A DNA stretch of 64,000 nucleotides, taken from an uncultured Latescibacterota bacterium. GTDB lineage: Bacteria; Latescibacterota; UBA2968; UBA8231. The translations under genes and the position numbers were made by a program. Location of the stretch: contig OX638377.1 of NCBI GenBank assembly GCA_951813615.1, forward strand, positions 1,550,001-1,614,000, in the 5' to 3' direction. Shown piece after piece: positions 15,613 through 23,936 of this stretch. Numbering within the stretch: the first letter of the stretch is position 1; the number at the start of each line of letters is the position of its first letter. The notes under the pieces are model-generated. The model searched no databases and had not been told where the DNA came from. It saw nothing but the letters and a program-made list of their open reading frames with translations.

Positions 15613-16992
15613 TTAGGTTTTGAGCGGGCGAATGTTAGGGCCTTGGGGGGTGTCTTCGATTTCGTAGCCGGCCGCGGTGATTTCGTCGCGCAGGGCGTCG
15701 GCCGTGGCCCAGTCCTTGGCGTCACGGGCTTGTTGCCGCTGGGCGACGAGCGCGTGAATCGCGTCGGGTATGGCCTCCTCGTGCGGCGTCCACGTGGCCA
15801 GCCCCAAGCCCATGACTTGGTCAAAGTGCAGAAGCGTGGCCCTCTTGGCTGCGTCGGGGAGATCATCGGCCACAAGCTCCCAGCACAGGGCGAGGACGCG
15901 CGGCATGTTGAGGTCGTCCTCGACGCGCTCTTTGAACTCGGCCACGTAGCGGTCGTTGGGTTCAGACGGCGCACCATAGGCGTGGGCGGCGGCGCGCAGC
16001 CGGTCGAGGGCCGTGGCCGCGCCGGCGAGGCTTTCCCAAGTGAAGGAGAGCTTGGCCCGGTAGCGCGCCCCGAGGCAGAAAAAGCGGTAGGCGAGGGGAT
16101 CGTACCCTTCTTCGACGAGGGATTCGAGACGGAGGAAATCGCCGCTCGACTTGGACATCTTCTCCCCGTCGAGTTGTAAAAACGCGCCGTGGAGCCAGAA
16201 TTCGGCTAGCCGCGTGTCGTAGCAGGCTTGGGCTTGGGCGATCTCATTGGTGTGGTGGACCGGGACGTGATCCTCGCCACCGCAGTGGATGTCGAAGTAC
16301 GGACCCAAATACTTGGCCGCCATAGCGGTGCATTCGATGTGCCAGCCGGGGAAGCCGCGCCCCCACGGGCTGTCCCATTCCATCTGCCGCTGCGTGTCTG
16401 CTGGACTGAATTTCCACAGCGCGAAGTCCGTGACGCGGCGCTTCTGCCCGAGGTCGACGCGCTGGCCGCCTTGCAGACCCTCGATGTCGAGGCGAGCGAG
16501 GTGGCCGTAGTCGTTCAGGCGCGAAGTGTCGAAGTACAGGCCGTCGTCCGTGCGGTACGCGTAGCCTTTTTCCTCGATGGCGGCGATGGCCGCAATTTGC
16601 TCGCGGATGTGGTCGGTAGCCCGGCACCAGACGTGGGGCGCGCGCACGTTGAGCCATTCGAGCTTTTCTTGAAAATCCGCGGTGTAGCGCTCGGCGATTT
16701 CCCAAGCCGTCAGGCCGGTGCGCCGCGCGCCAGCTTCCATCTTGTCCTCGCCAGTGTCCGCGTCGGAGGTCAGGTGCCCCACGTCGGTGATGTTGACGAC
16801 GTGGTGGACCTCATAGCCGCTGTATTCGAGGGCGCGCCGCAGGATATCTTCGAAGATATAAGTGCGCAGGTTGCCGATGTGCTGGTAGTTGTACACAGTC
16901 GGGCCGCAGGCATACAGACGGACTTGGGGGGGCGCGAGTGGTGTGAAGGGGCGCTCTTGGCGAGCATAGGTATCAAAAAGATGTAGAGTCAT
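15613..16992 (-). CDS. cysS: cysteinyl-tRNA synthetase
   Basis: 459 residues from ATG 16992, which follows TAGGATT; a longer open frame upstream is not used. Class I signatures are HIGN near residue 40 and KMSKS in GEKMSKSSG near residue 270. The zinc ligands include Cys in YACGPTVYN, Cys in HIECTAMA and His in GGEDHVPVHH. It charges tRNA-Cys. It follows a Gfo/Idh/MocA gene by 55 bp on the same strand. Confidence 0.96.
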   Translation of the reverse strand: MTLHLFDTYARQERPFTPLAPPQVRLYACGPTVYNYQHIGNLRTYIFEDILRRALEYSGYEVHHVVNITDVGHLTSDADTGEDKMEAGARRTGLTAWEIAERYTADFQEKLEWLNVRAPHVWCRATDHIREQIAAIAAIEEKGYAYRTDDGLYFDTSRLNDYGHLARLDIEGLQGGQRVDLGQKRRVTDFALWKFSPADTQRQMEWDSPWGRGFPGWHIECTAMAAKYLGPYFDIHCGGEDHVPVHHTNEIAQAQACYDTRLAEFWLHGAFLQLDGEKMSKSSGDFLRLESLVEEGYDPLAYRFFCLGARYRAKLSFTWESLAGAATALDRLRAAAHAYGAPSEPNDRYVAEFKERVEDDLNMPRVLALCWELVADDLPDAAKRATLLHFDQVMGLGLATWTPHEEAIPDAIHALVAQRQQARDAKDWATADALRDEITAAGYEIEDTPQGPNIRPLKT

Positions 16993-17047
16993 AATCCTAA
17001 TTAAGGAGGGGTTAGTCGCAAGATGTGGCAATGAAGAAAGAGTCAGT

Positions 17048-18055
17048 CTATAACTCGTCGATGGATACTTCGCGTCCTTCCATCGCGCTTTTGACTGCGG
17101 CAAAAACCATGGCCATGGACTTGAGGTTATCGGCCGCATTGCACTCGGGCGTGCGGCCTTCTTCAATGGCAGCGACAAATTCTCGCAGCACGGGATTCTG
17201 GTTTTGGCCGCCATCGTCGTCGAGGGGGATCTGCCGACGAATTTTGGGGTCGGCGCGGTGCGAGTGGGTGTGGTACAGGTCAAAGCCCTCCCACGTCAGG
17301 GTGCCGCGCGGCCCCTCGTAGCGCCATTCGCCGTTGTGTCCGGCGGGCACGTGGCCGACCGTGCAGCCGATGCCGCGATGGGTGGCGACCGTGCCGTCGG
17401 CAAAGCGGAAGAGGATCATCTGGGCGGCGTCGCCTTGGTGCCAGCCCCAGGGGAGGTTCCAGGTGAGGGCGTGCGCGCTCACGGGGTCTTGGCCGAGGGT
17501 GTAGCGCATCATGTCGAAGTGGTGAATGCCCATGTCGGTGAGGAACATATACGGCTCGGTGACGTAGTGCGAGCCGGGTGAGTCAGCCCAATTGACGTAG
17601 AGCGAGACATCGAGTTGGCCGACTGGGCCGATGAGGTCTTCGGTGAGCAGGCGGCGAGTCGTGCGTGGCAAGCTGTTGAACCGGTAGTTCTGAGTGATCA
17701 TGTGCGCAACGCCGGCTTGAGTGCCAGCCTCCACTACGCGCCGGGCCGCTTGGTAATCGTCGCTGAGGGGCTTTTCTCCGAGCAGGTGTAGGCCCGCGGC
17801 AAAAGTCTGCATGGCGATTTCTTCGTGGATGGCTGGCGGCGTCACGTCGAGGACGAAGTCGGCTTGCACGGCCGCGAGGGCCTCGTCGAGATCGCGGTAG
17901 ATGGAATGCTCGGCGAGTGTGCATTGTGCGACCGCGCGCTCGCGGTTTTGTGCGCTCGGCTCGACGCAGGCGATCATGTCGATGTCCTGCTGCTTCTGGC
18001 ATTGGTCGAGCCAATAGCGGCCCCTGCCGCCCAATCCTACGAGTATGGCTTTCAT
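17048..18055 (-). CDS. Gfo/Idh/MocA-family oxidoreductase
   Basis: 335 residues. Rossmann nucleotide-binding motif VGLGGRGRYW at the N terminus, the family Lys motif GEKPLSDDY around residue 95, and the C-terminal alpha/beta dimerisation domain containing MGIHHFDMMRY with the usual His pair. It is an NAD(P)-dependent sugar, inositol or related dehydrogenase; the substrate cannot be read. It is divergent from the NAGPA-like gene and upstream of cysS. Confidence 0.9.
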   Translation of the reverse strand: MKAILVGLGGRGRYWLDQCQKQQDIDMIACVEPSAQNRERAVAQCTLAEHSIYRDLDEALAAVQADFVLDVTPPAIHEEIAMQTFAAGLHLLGEKPLSDDYQAARRVVEAGTQAGVAHMITQNYRFNSLPRTTRRLLTEDLIGPVGQLDVSLYVNWADSPGSHYVTEPYMFLTDMGIHHFDMMRYTLGQDPVSAHALTWNLPWGWHQGDAAQMILFRFADGTVATHRGIGCTVGHVPAGHNGEWRYEGPRGTLTWEGFDLYHTHSHRADPKIRRQIPLDDDGGQNQNPVLREFVAAIEEGRTPECNAADNLKSMAMVFAAVKSAMEGREVSIDEL

Positions 18056-18239
18056 TCAGTATCCTTTCGCATTTTTTTTAAATAAAGGGCTTGGTCTGCG
18101 GCCGGGCCAGTCATTAGAAGAAGAAATTGACACGGTTTCAGCGCAGGGCTACCTTTGGACGGTTTCAACGAGGGGGGCCATAGTGCGCCTCTCGTCCCCT
18201 TGCCACAGAGGTTCACTTCTTTTGGCTATATCGCATAAG

Positions 18240-19373
18240 GTGTCCACCCGCCTCTTCCTCGCGATTCTCGCGTGGTCCTTGAGTTCGAGTTGCGCCCGGG
18301 AAAACACCGAGGAACTAGCGCCCGGGGTGGTGTACCACGAGATCCACTTGCCCGAAGGGCCGTGGCGGATACACGTTGTGGAAATAGATCTGCCGCGCGC
18401 TTGGGAGGCGGGCATCCGCGTGCGCATGGCCAAGCAGGAAAAGGCGCAAAAGACCAGCAGCTTGGCCACGGGCTCTTTAGCAGCTATAAACGGGGATTTT
18501 TTATTTCCCGGTGAGTCCAGCCAGCCAGCCGGGTTGTACATCGAGTCCGGTAATCTAATCCGCATCCCACAGCGACGCTCGGCCTTTGCCATTACCGAGT
18601 CAGGCCAGCCCTTGATCGCAGTGTACAAGATGGAATTGGGCCTGTTGACGGGCTCGGGCGAACATCTGCATGTCGTGGGTTTTAACCGCGAGCCAACGCT
18701 AGGGGAACTGTCTGTGCTCAACGACCGCGCGCAGGTGCAGGGGGATTCGCTGCAAGCGGCCACGGGCTTTCTGTTACAAGGGCTGGGCAGCACCTCCATT
18801 GCCAACGACACGATCTCCTTTCAGGTGCAACAGATCCGGCGCGAGGCTTGGCCACTGTCCCTCCAGCACGATCAGTGGCTGTTGGCCGCTGGCGCTGAAT
18901 GCGAGGAGACCGAACAGATCGCCTTGGGCGACACGGTGCGGTTGTATTGTCGGCTGGCACCGGCCCACGCCAAGCTAATGGAAGCCATCAGCGGTGGCCC
19001 GCGCATCCTGCGCAACGGCGAAATATCCATTGAAGTAGAAGAGGAACGGCTCAGCCGCAGCTTTGCCGACAAGCGCCATCCGCGCACGGCGATTGGGTAT
19101 TCTCAAGATGCACGGGTGCTCTTTCTAGTGGTGGTCGATGGACGGCAGCCAGGGTACAGCGTTGGCATGAGCTTGCAGGAATTGGCCGAATTTATGCGCA
19201 TGCGCTTGGACGAATTTTCCCACGCCAAGGCCAATGCCTATCAGGGGCTAAACCTCGACGGTGGCGGCTCGACGACGATGGTCGTAAGCGAGCAGGTGGT
19301 CAACAAGCCATCCGATCCCACGGGCGAGCGACCGGTGGTCAACGCCCTGTTGGTCGTGGCGGAGGAGCGGTAG
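18240..19373 (+). CDS. phosphodiester glycosidase (NAGPA-like) lipoprotein
   Basis: The frame opens at 18045, but a membrane-export start fits better at GTG 18240 (basic residues, FLAILAWSLSSSC with a possible lipobox Cys); a TTG about 18 bp upstream is also possible. Domain signature: TGSLAAINGDFLFP, then HPRTAIGYSQDARVLFLVVV, DGRQPGYSVGMSLQELAEFM and GLNLDGGGSTTMVV. These are the hallmarks of the phosphodiester glycosidase domain of NAGPA (uncovering enzyme). It probably removes GlcNAc or related sugars from a phosphodiester in the envelope or environment. The stop overlaps the next GTG by one base. Confidence 0.84.
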   Translation: MSTRLFLAILAWSLSSSCARENTEELAPGVVYHEIHLPEGPWRIHVVEIDLPRAWEAGIRVRMAKQEKAQKTSSLATGSLAAINGDFLFPGESSQPAGLYIESGNLIRIPQRRSAFAITESGQPLIAVYKMELGLLTGSGEHLHVVGFNREPTLGELSVLNDRAQVQGDSLQAATGFLLQGLGSTSIANDTISFQVQQIRREAWPLSLQHDQWLLAAGAECEETEQIALGDTVRLYCRLAPAHAKLMEAISGGPRILRNGEISIEVEEERLSRSFADKRHPRTAIGYSQDARVLFLVVVDGRQPGYSVGMSLQELAEFMRMRLDEFSHAKANAYQGLNLDGGGSTTMVVSEQVVNKPSDPTGERPVVNALLVVAEER

Positions 19374-20437
19374 TGCCCACCTTGCGCGCCGAAGATCTCG
19401 ATGCGCTGGTACGCGATTGCTTACGACAGATCGGCGTTCCCTCGGCTGACGCTGCGTTGGTGGCCGAGCACTTGGTCGAAGCCGGGCTGATGGGGCACGA
19501 TACCCACAGCGTGTTGCGGCTACCCCAATACGTGAACATGGTGCGCGACGGCCAAGTCGAGCCTGGAGCTGAGTTGGCGGTGTTGGACGAAAGCGAGTGC
19601 GGGGGGCGGCTGAGCGGCCAGTGGAATTACGGCCCGGTGACGGCAACCGAGGCCGTGCGCTGGGCGCTGGACAAGCTCGGCGACGGGGCAGTGGCGGTCG
19701 TTGGAGTGCGCGACTGCAACCACGTAGCGCGGCTGGGGCGTTTTGCCGAGATCGCTACTCGCGCCGACTGCATCGCCCTGATCGCGGCCAATGGCCACGG
19801 TGGCGATGATGCGGTGGCTCCTTTTGGCGGCCGTAGCCGTCGCTTGCCGACGAATCCAATCTGCTGCGGCATTCCCACCGGCGGCGATTGGCCCGTGATT
19901 CTGGACATGACGACGAGCATGGTTTCCGGCGGAGATATGCGGCTTTTGCGCAACAGGGGCGAGGATGCGCCGCCGGGGACGCTGATCGACGCGGAGGGCG
20001 GTCCGACGACGAGCGTGGACGCGTACTATGGTCCGCCCGCTGGTGCCATCTTGCCGCTCGGTTTCCCGCAGAGCGGGCACAAGGGCTATGGGCTTTCCGT
20101 GCTAGTCGATATCTTGGCTGGGTCGCTTTCCGGGGCCGGGATGACGCAAGAGGCCCCCGAGCGCACGGGCAACGCACTGTTCATCGCCGTGCTCAATGTC
20201 GCGGCCTTCCTGCCGTTGGACGAGTTTTACGCCGAGGTTGCAGGCTTTGTCGAGTGGGTCAAATCGTGTCCGCCGGCTCCCGGAGTGGCCGAGGTGTTGC
20301 TGCCCGGAGAGCGAGCGCACCAGCGGTTGCAGACGCGGCGGCGCGATGGGCTGCACGTAGATGAGAAAGCTTGGGCCGAGATAGGAACTTTGGCGGCCGA
20401 GTTGGGAGTGGAACTGCCAATGCCGGTGGCCGCTTAA
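19373..20437 (+). CDS. Ldh-family (malate/L-lactate/ureidoglycolate type) dehydrogenase
   Basis: 354 residues starting at a GTG that overlaps the previous TAG. Family motifs: GLMGHDTHSVLRLPQYV, GVRDCNHVARLGRF (catalytic His), ANGHGGDDAVAPFGG, LPTNPICCGIPTG, and QSGHKGYGLSVLVDILAG. This is the Ldh_2 family, a non-Rossmann NAD(P) fold covering malate, L-lactate, sulfolactate and ureidoglycolate dehydrogenases. The substrate is unclear. It is the middle gene of a coupled run ending in a Gfo/Idh/MocA enzyme. Confidence 0.9.
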   Translation: MPTLRAEDLDALVRDCLRQIGVPSADAALVAEHLVEAGLMGHDTHSVLRLPQYVNMVRDGQVEPGAELAVLDESECGGRLSGQWNYGPVTATEAVRWALDKLGDGAVAVVGVRDCNHVARLGRFAEIATRADCIALIAANGHGGDDAVAPFGGRSRRLPTNPICCGIPTGGDWPVILDMTTSMVSGGDMRLLRNRGEDAPPGTLIDAEGGPTTSVDAYYGPPAGAILPLGFPQSGHKGYGLSVLVDILAGSLSGAGMTQEAPERTGNALFIAVLNVAAFLPLDEFYAEVAGFVEWVKSCPPAPGVAEVLLPGERAHQRLQTRRRDGLHVDEKAWAEIGTLAAELGVELPMPVAA

Positions 20438-20457
20438 AAATTAAAAAGGAGTTTACA

Positions 20458-21453
20458 ATGCTTCACATTGGGATTGTCGGTATGGGTGGAATTGGCAACA
20501 ATCACGCCCGTTGCTACACGGCAAACGAGAACGCAAAGGTCGTCGCTGTGTGCGACATGGTTAAGGAGCAAGCGGACAAAGCGGCCGAGTCCTATGAGGC
20601 GCAGGCCTTTTACTCGGTCGAGGAGATGGTCGCCAGCGGCCTGCAACTCGACGCCTGCTCGGTGACCACGGCCGGGGTGGAAAACGGGGGCGATCACTAC
20701 GAGCCGACCATGGCGCTTTTGCGGGCCGGCATTCCGGTGCTGGGCGAGAAGCCGATTTCCAATGAAATTCCCAAGGCGCGGGAAATGGTGGCCTTGGCCG
20801 AAGAAAAACAGGTGCCCTATGGGATCAACCTGAACCACCGCTTCACGCCCGCGGCGGTCCAGGCCAAGGAATGGCTGACCAACGGGCGGCTCGGCGAGCT
20901 ACAGATAGTCAACATGACGATGTGGATCAACAATCCCAACGAGTCGAGCCCGTGGTTCCACATCCGTGCCCTGCATCCACACTCGCTGGACGTGATGAGC
21001 TATTTTGCCGGAGGAGTGGATCGGGCACACGCCTTTTTCAAGAAGGGAAAAGGGCGGCAGATCTGGTCCAATGTGCAGGCGAACCTGCTGTACGAGAATG
21101 GCGTCATTGGGCATTTGACTGGGTCGTACGACGCCGGGGGGAGCTACGGCTTGGAGACCTTGGAACTGGTCGGCTCGGAGGGACGGATCATCATCAATGA
21201 AGCCTGCGAGAAGCTAACGTTCTACCCGCGTTTTTCGCGCGAGGTGGAAAGCTACGACCACCTCGGGGGCATGGGCGGCTTTGCGGATACCTTTCCGGCG
21301 CGCATCAACGCTTGGATCGACGATTTGCGCAACCAAGTCCCGCCCGCGCAGGTGGATGCCAAAGGAGCGGACGCCCTGCGGGTCCAGCTTGTAATTGAGT
21401 CGCTCATCGAAAGCTGGGAAACCGGTCAGGTGGTGAAGGTTCCAGAGCGGTAA
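20458..21453 (+). CDS. Gfo/Idh/MocA-family oxidoreductase
   Basis: 331 residues from ATG 20458, preceded by AAAAGGAG at good spacing; an upstream open frame has no ribosome site. GIVGMGGIGNNHARCY is the Rossmann motif and GEKPISNE the family Lys motif; the C-terminal domain carries HPHSLDVMSYFAGG and SEGRIIIN. It is an NAD(P)-dependent dehydrogenase or reductase of unknown substrate. It follows the Ldh-family gene by 20 bp and precedes lepB, which seems to start a separate unit. Confidence 0.9.
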   Translation: MLHIGIVGMGGIGNNHARCYTANENAKVVAVCDMVKEQADKAAESYEAQAFYSVEEMVASGLQLDACSVTTAGVENGGDHYEPTMALLRAGIPVLGEKPISNEIPKAREMVALAEEKQVPYGINLNHRFTPAAVQAKEWLTNGRLGELQIVNMTMWINNPNESSPWFHIRALHPHSLDVMSYFAGGVDRAHAFFKKGKGRQIWSNVQANLLYENGVIGHLTGSYDAGGSYGLETLELVGSEGRIIINEACEKLTFYPRFSREVESYDHLGGMGGFADTFPARINAWIDDLRNQVPPAQVDAKGADALRVQLVIESLIESWETGQVVKVPER

Positions 21454-21511
21454 GCGCAAATGGCGGCTAGGGGGGTAGTTTGTTATACTCAGAGCTGAGG
21501 AGATGATGCGG

Positions 21512-22216
21512 ATGAAGCGCGCCAAGCCAAAGTCTGAACTTGGCCAATACCTGTATTCGATACTGACTGTCGTGGGTTTGTTTTTGGTCATTCGCACCAG
21601 TGTGGTGCAGGCCTTTTACATTCCTTCTAGTTCGATGGAAGATACGCTTTTGGTGGGCGATTATCTGCTGGCCAATAAGTTTGTCTACGGCGTTCCGGTC
21701 GATGTGCCCCTGACGAGCATTTCCCTGTTCCGCCTACCCGCGCTCAGGGAGCCGCAGCCGGGCGATATCGTCATTTTTCGCTCCCCGCAGGACGAGGCGC
21801 GCGATTTGATCAAGCGCTGCGTCGCCGTCGGGGGGCAGCGAGTAGAAATTGTCGACAAGGTGCTCTACGTCGATGGCGAGCCGATGCAAGAACCGCCGCT
21901 AGCTAAGCACACCGACCGGGCGTACTATCCACGGGAGCTCAATCCCCGCGACAACTTTGGTCCGTATATCGTGCCCGAAGACCATTTCTTTATGATGGGC
22001 GACAACCGCGACAACAGCTCGGACAGCCGCTACTTTCGCGCCGTGCCCAAGCGGTTGATCAAGGGCAAAGCTATGATTATCTATTGGTCGTGGGAGCCCG
22101 ACACCCGAGGGCCTTACTACAGGGGATTGACGTCTCTGCCCGCGGTGGTGGCCACCTTTGTCTGGCGTCTGCCCAACCGAGTGCGCTACGGGCGTCTTGG
22201 CGACGTTATCTACTAG
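21512..22216 (+). CDS. lepB: signal peptidase I
   Basis: About 235 residues. One N-terminal membrane segment (LYSILTVVGLFLVIRTSVVQ) is followed by the catalytic Ser box PSSSMEDTLLVGDY, the Lys box DLIKRCVAVGG and box E GDNRDNSSDSR. It removes signal peptides from exported proteins. ATG 21512 is preferred because AGGAG lies 9 bp upstream; ATGs at 21503 and 21506 are too close to it. The gene ends 11 bp before mpa, so it may share a transcript with the proteasome cluster. Confidence 0.93.
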   Translation: MKRAKPKSELGQYLYSILTVVGLFLVIRTSVVQAFYIPSSSMEDTLLVGDYLLANKFVYGVPVDVPLTSISLFRLPALREPQPGDIVIFRSPQDEARDLIKRCVAVGGQRVEIVDKVLYVDGEPMQEPPLAKHTDRAYYPRELNPRDNFGPYIVPEDHFFMMGDNRDNSSDSRYFRAVPKRLIKGKAMIIYWSWEPDTRGPYYRGLTSLPAVVATFVWRLPNRVRYGRLGDVIY

Positions 22217-22227
22217 CGGGAGATGAC

Positions 22228-23928
22228 ATGAACCGCAGGGAATCACACGAATACGACCAGGACCAAGAGCCAGAGGAGCAGGAACAGGACGCCGAGCCGT
22301 TGCGCTTGGTCGATCAACTGCTCGCGCTGGCTCCAGACCGCGACCCGGCCCGGCCCCTGCTGTACCGTCTCCGGCGCCAGCTCATGGAGCGGGAGATTTC
22401 CTTTCAGGAGGCGCGGCGTGCCCTCGTGGAGATGGAAGCCGCGCTAGAGAAGGTGACGGCACCGGCCAATCGCGTCGGTATCTTCCTCGGCATGCCGAGC
22501 GAGGGGATTGCCACGGTCTTCGTCGGCAGCGCCGAGTACTATGCCAACATCGACCCGCGCGTCGATGTGTCCCAGCTCAAGATCGGTTGCCGAGTGCTGG
22601 TAAACGAAGCGTACGCGGTCGTCGGCAATTTGGGGCACAGCCCCTCTGGGCCGGTGGCCAAGGTCGGCGATTTGCTGCCAGAGGGCCGCTTGCGGATCGC
22701 CCAAGCGCACGGCACCCAAGAGGTCGTCGTAGAGCGCGCCGCGGAATTGGCTGACGCGGATTTGCAAATCGGCGACGAAGTGCGAATGGACCCGGCCTAC
22801 AAGGTCGCGCTGGAAGTTTTGCAGTCCGCCGAGAGCAAGGAGTACTTCATCGAGGACGTTCCCCCAACTCCTTGGGAGAGCATCGGCGGTCAGCAAGAGG
22901 CGATTGAAGCCATCCGCGACACGATTGAACTGCCCACATTGCATCCCCAACTCTTCGAGCGCTTTGAGTACTCGACGCCCAAGGGCTTCCTGCTCTACGG
23001 CCCCCCGGGCTGTGGCAAGACCCTCATCGGCAAGGCCACGGCGTACAACTTGGTGCAGCACATGCGCGAGGTCGAGGGATTGGAGCTGGAAGAGTACTTC
23101 ATGCACATCAAGGGGCCGGAGATCCTCAACATGTGGCTCGGCGAGACCGAGCGGATGGTGCGCGAGGTCTTTGCCCAGGCGCGCCAAAAGCGCAAGGAGG
23201 GCTATTTGCCCTTTGTCTTTATCGACGAAGCCGAGTCGATCTTGGGCACTCGGCGCTCGATGCGCAGCCACAACATCTCCAACACGGTGGTGCCGATGTT
23301 TTGCACCGAGATGGACGGCATTGAGTCGCTACACGACGTGGTGCTAATTTTGGCCTCCAACCGCCACGATCTGATTGATCCGGCCGTGCTCCGGCCCGGC
23401 CGCATCGACCGCAAGATCAAGGTCGCGCGCCCCAACTACGAGGCCGCCGGCGACATTTTGGGGATTTACCTCAAGCCCGAGTTGCCGCTCGACCCCGCCG
23501 AGGTGGAGCAGCACGGCGGGGAGGCTGCGGCGCGCGAAGCCCTGATACAGGAGGGTCTAGACGAGTTGTTTTCCAAAGGCGAAGAAGCCCGCTTCTTGGA
23601 GGTGTCACTGCGCAGTGGTCGCCAAGAAGTGCTCTACCGCGGCGACCTGATCTCTGGGGCTATCGTCGCCTCGGTGGTATCGCGGGCCAAGGAGATGGCG
23701 ATCAAGCGCGCCATCGCCGAGGGCGATCCCGAAGGCGGAATCCGCGGCGAGGATTTGCGGCAGGCGACGCGGGCTGAATACCGCGAAAACGAGGTGTTCC
23801 CGCCCTCGGACAGCGTTGAGGACTGGCTCAAGCTGCTCGACTACGAGCCGGAGAACGTGGTGCGGGTGATTCCAGTCAGACCCCAGCCAGAAAAGGCACC
23901 GGAAAAGCGCGTCGGTCAGGTGATCTGA
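22228..23928 (+). CDS. mpa: proteasome-activating AAA ATPase (Mpa/ARC)
   Basis: 566 residues from ATG 22228. Acidic N terminus, then a coiled coil (about residues 45-85, ERE/EAR heptads) that binds Pup in Mpa. OB-fold segments come next, then the AAA module: IGGQ, Walker A YGPPGCGKT, Walker B FVFIDEAE, and arginine-finger region LRPGRIDRK. It unfolds pupylated proteins and feeds them to the 20S core. The C terminus is GQVI, where mycobacterial Mpa ends GQYL, so the penultimate Tyr needed for docking there is replaced by Val. It lies 8 bp before dop. Confidence 0.94.
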   Translation: MNRRESHEYDQDQEPEEQEQDAEPLRLVDQLLALAPDRDPARPLLYRLRRQLMEREISFQEARRALVEMEAALEKVTAPANRVGIFLGMPSEGIATVFVGSAEYYANIDPRVDVSQLKIGCRVLVNEAYAVVGNLGHSPSGPVAKVGDLLPEGRLRIAQAHGTQEVVVERAAELADADLQIGDEVRMDPAYKVALEVLQSAESKEYFIEDVPPTPWESIGGQQEAIEAIRDTIELPTLHPQLFERFEYSTPKGFLLYGPPGCGKTLIGKATAYNLVQHMREVEGLELEEYFMHIKGPEILNMWLGETERMVREVFAQARQKRKEGYLPFVFIDEAESILGTRRSMRSHNISNTVVPMFCTEMDGIESLHDVVLILASNRHDLIDPAVLRPGRIDRKIKVARPNYEAAGDILGIYLKPELPLDPAEVEQHGGEAAAREALIQEGLDELFSKGEEARFLEVSLRSGRQEVLYRGDLISGAIVASVVSRAKEMAIKRAIAEGDPEGGIRGEDLRQATRAEYRENEVFPPSDSVEDWLKLLDYEPENVVRVIPVRPQPEKAPEKRVGQVI

Positions 23929-23936
23929 CCCAGCTC

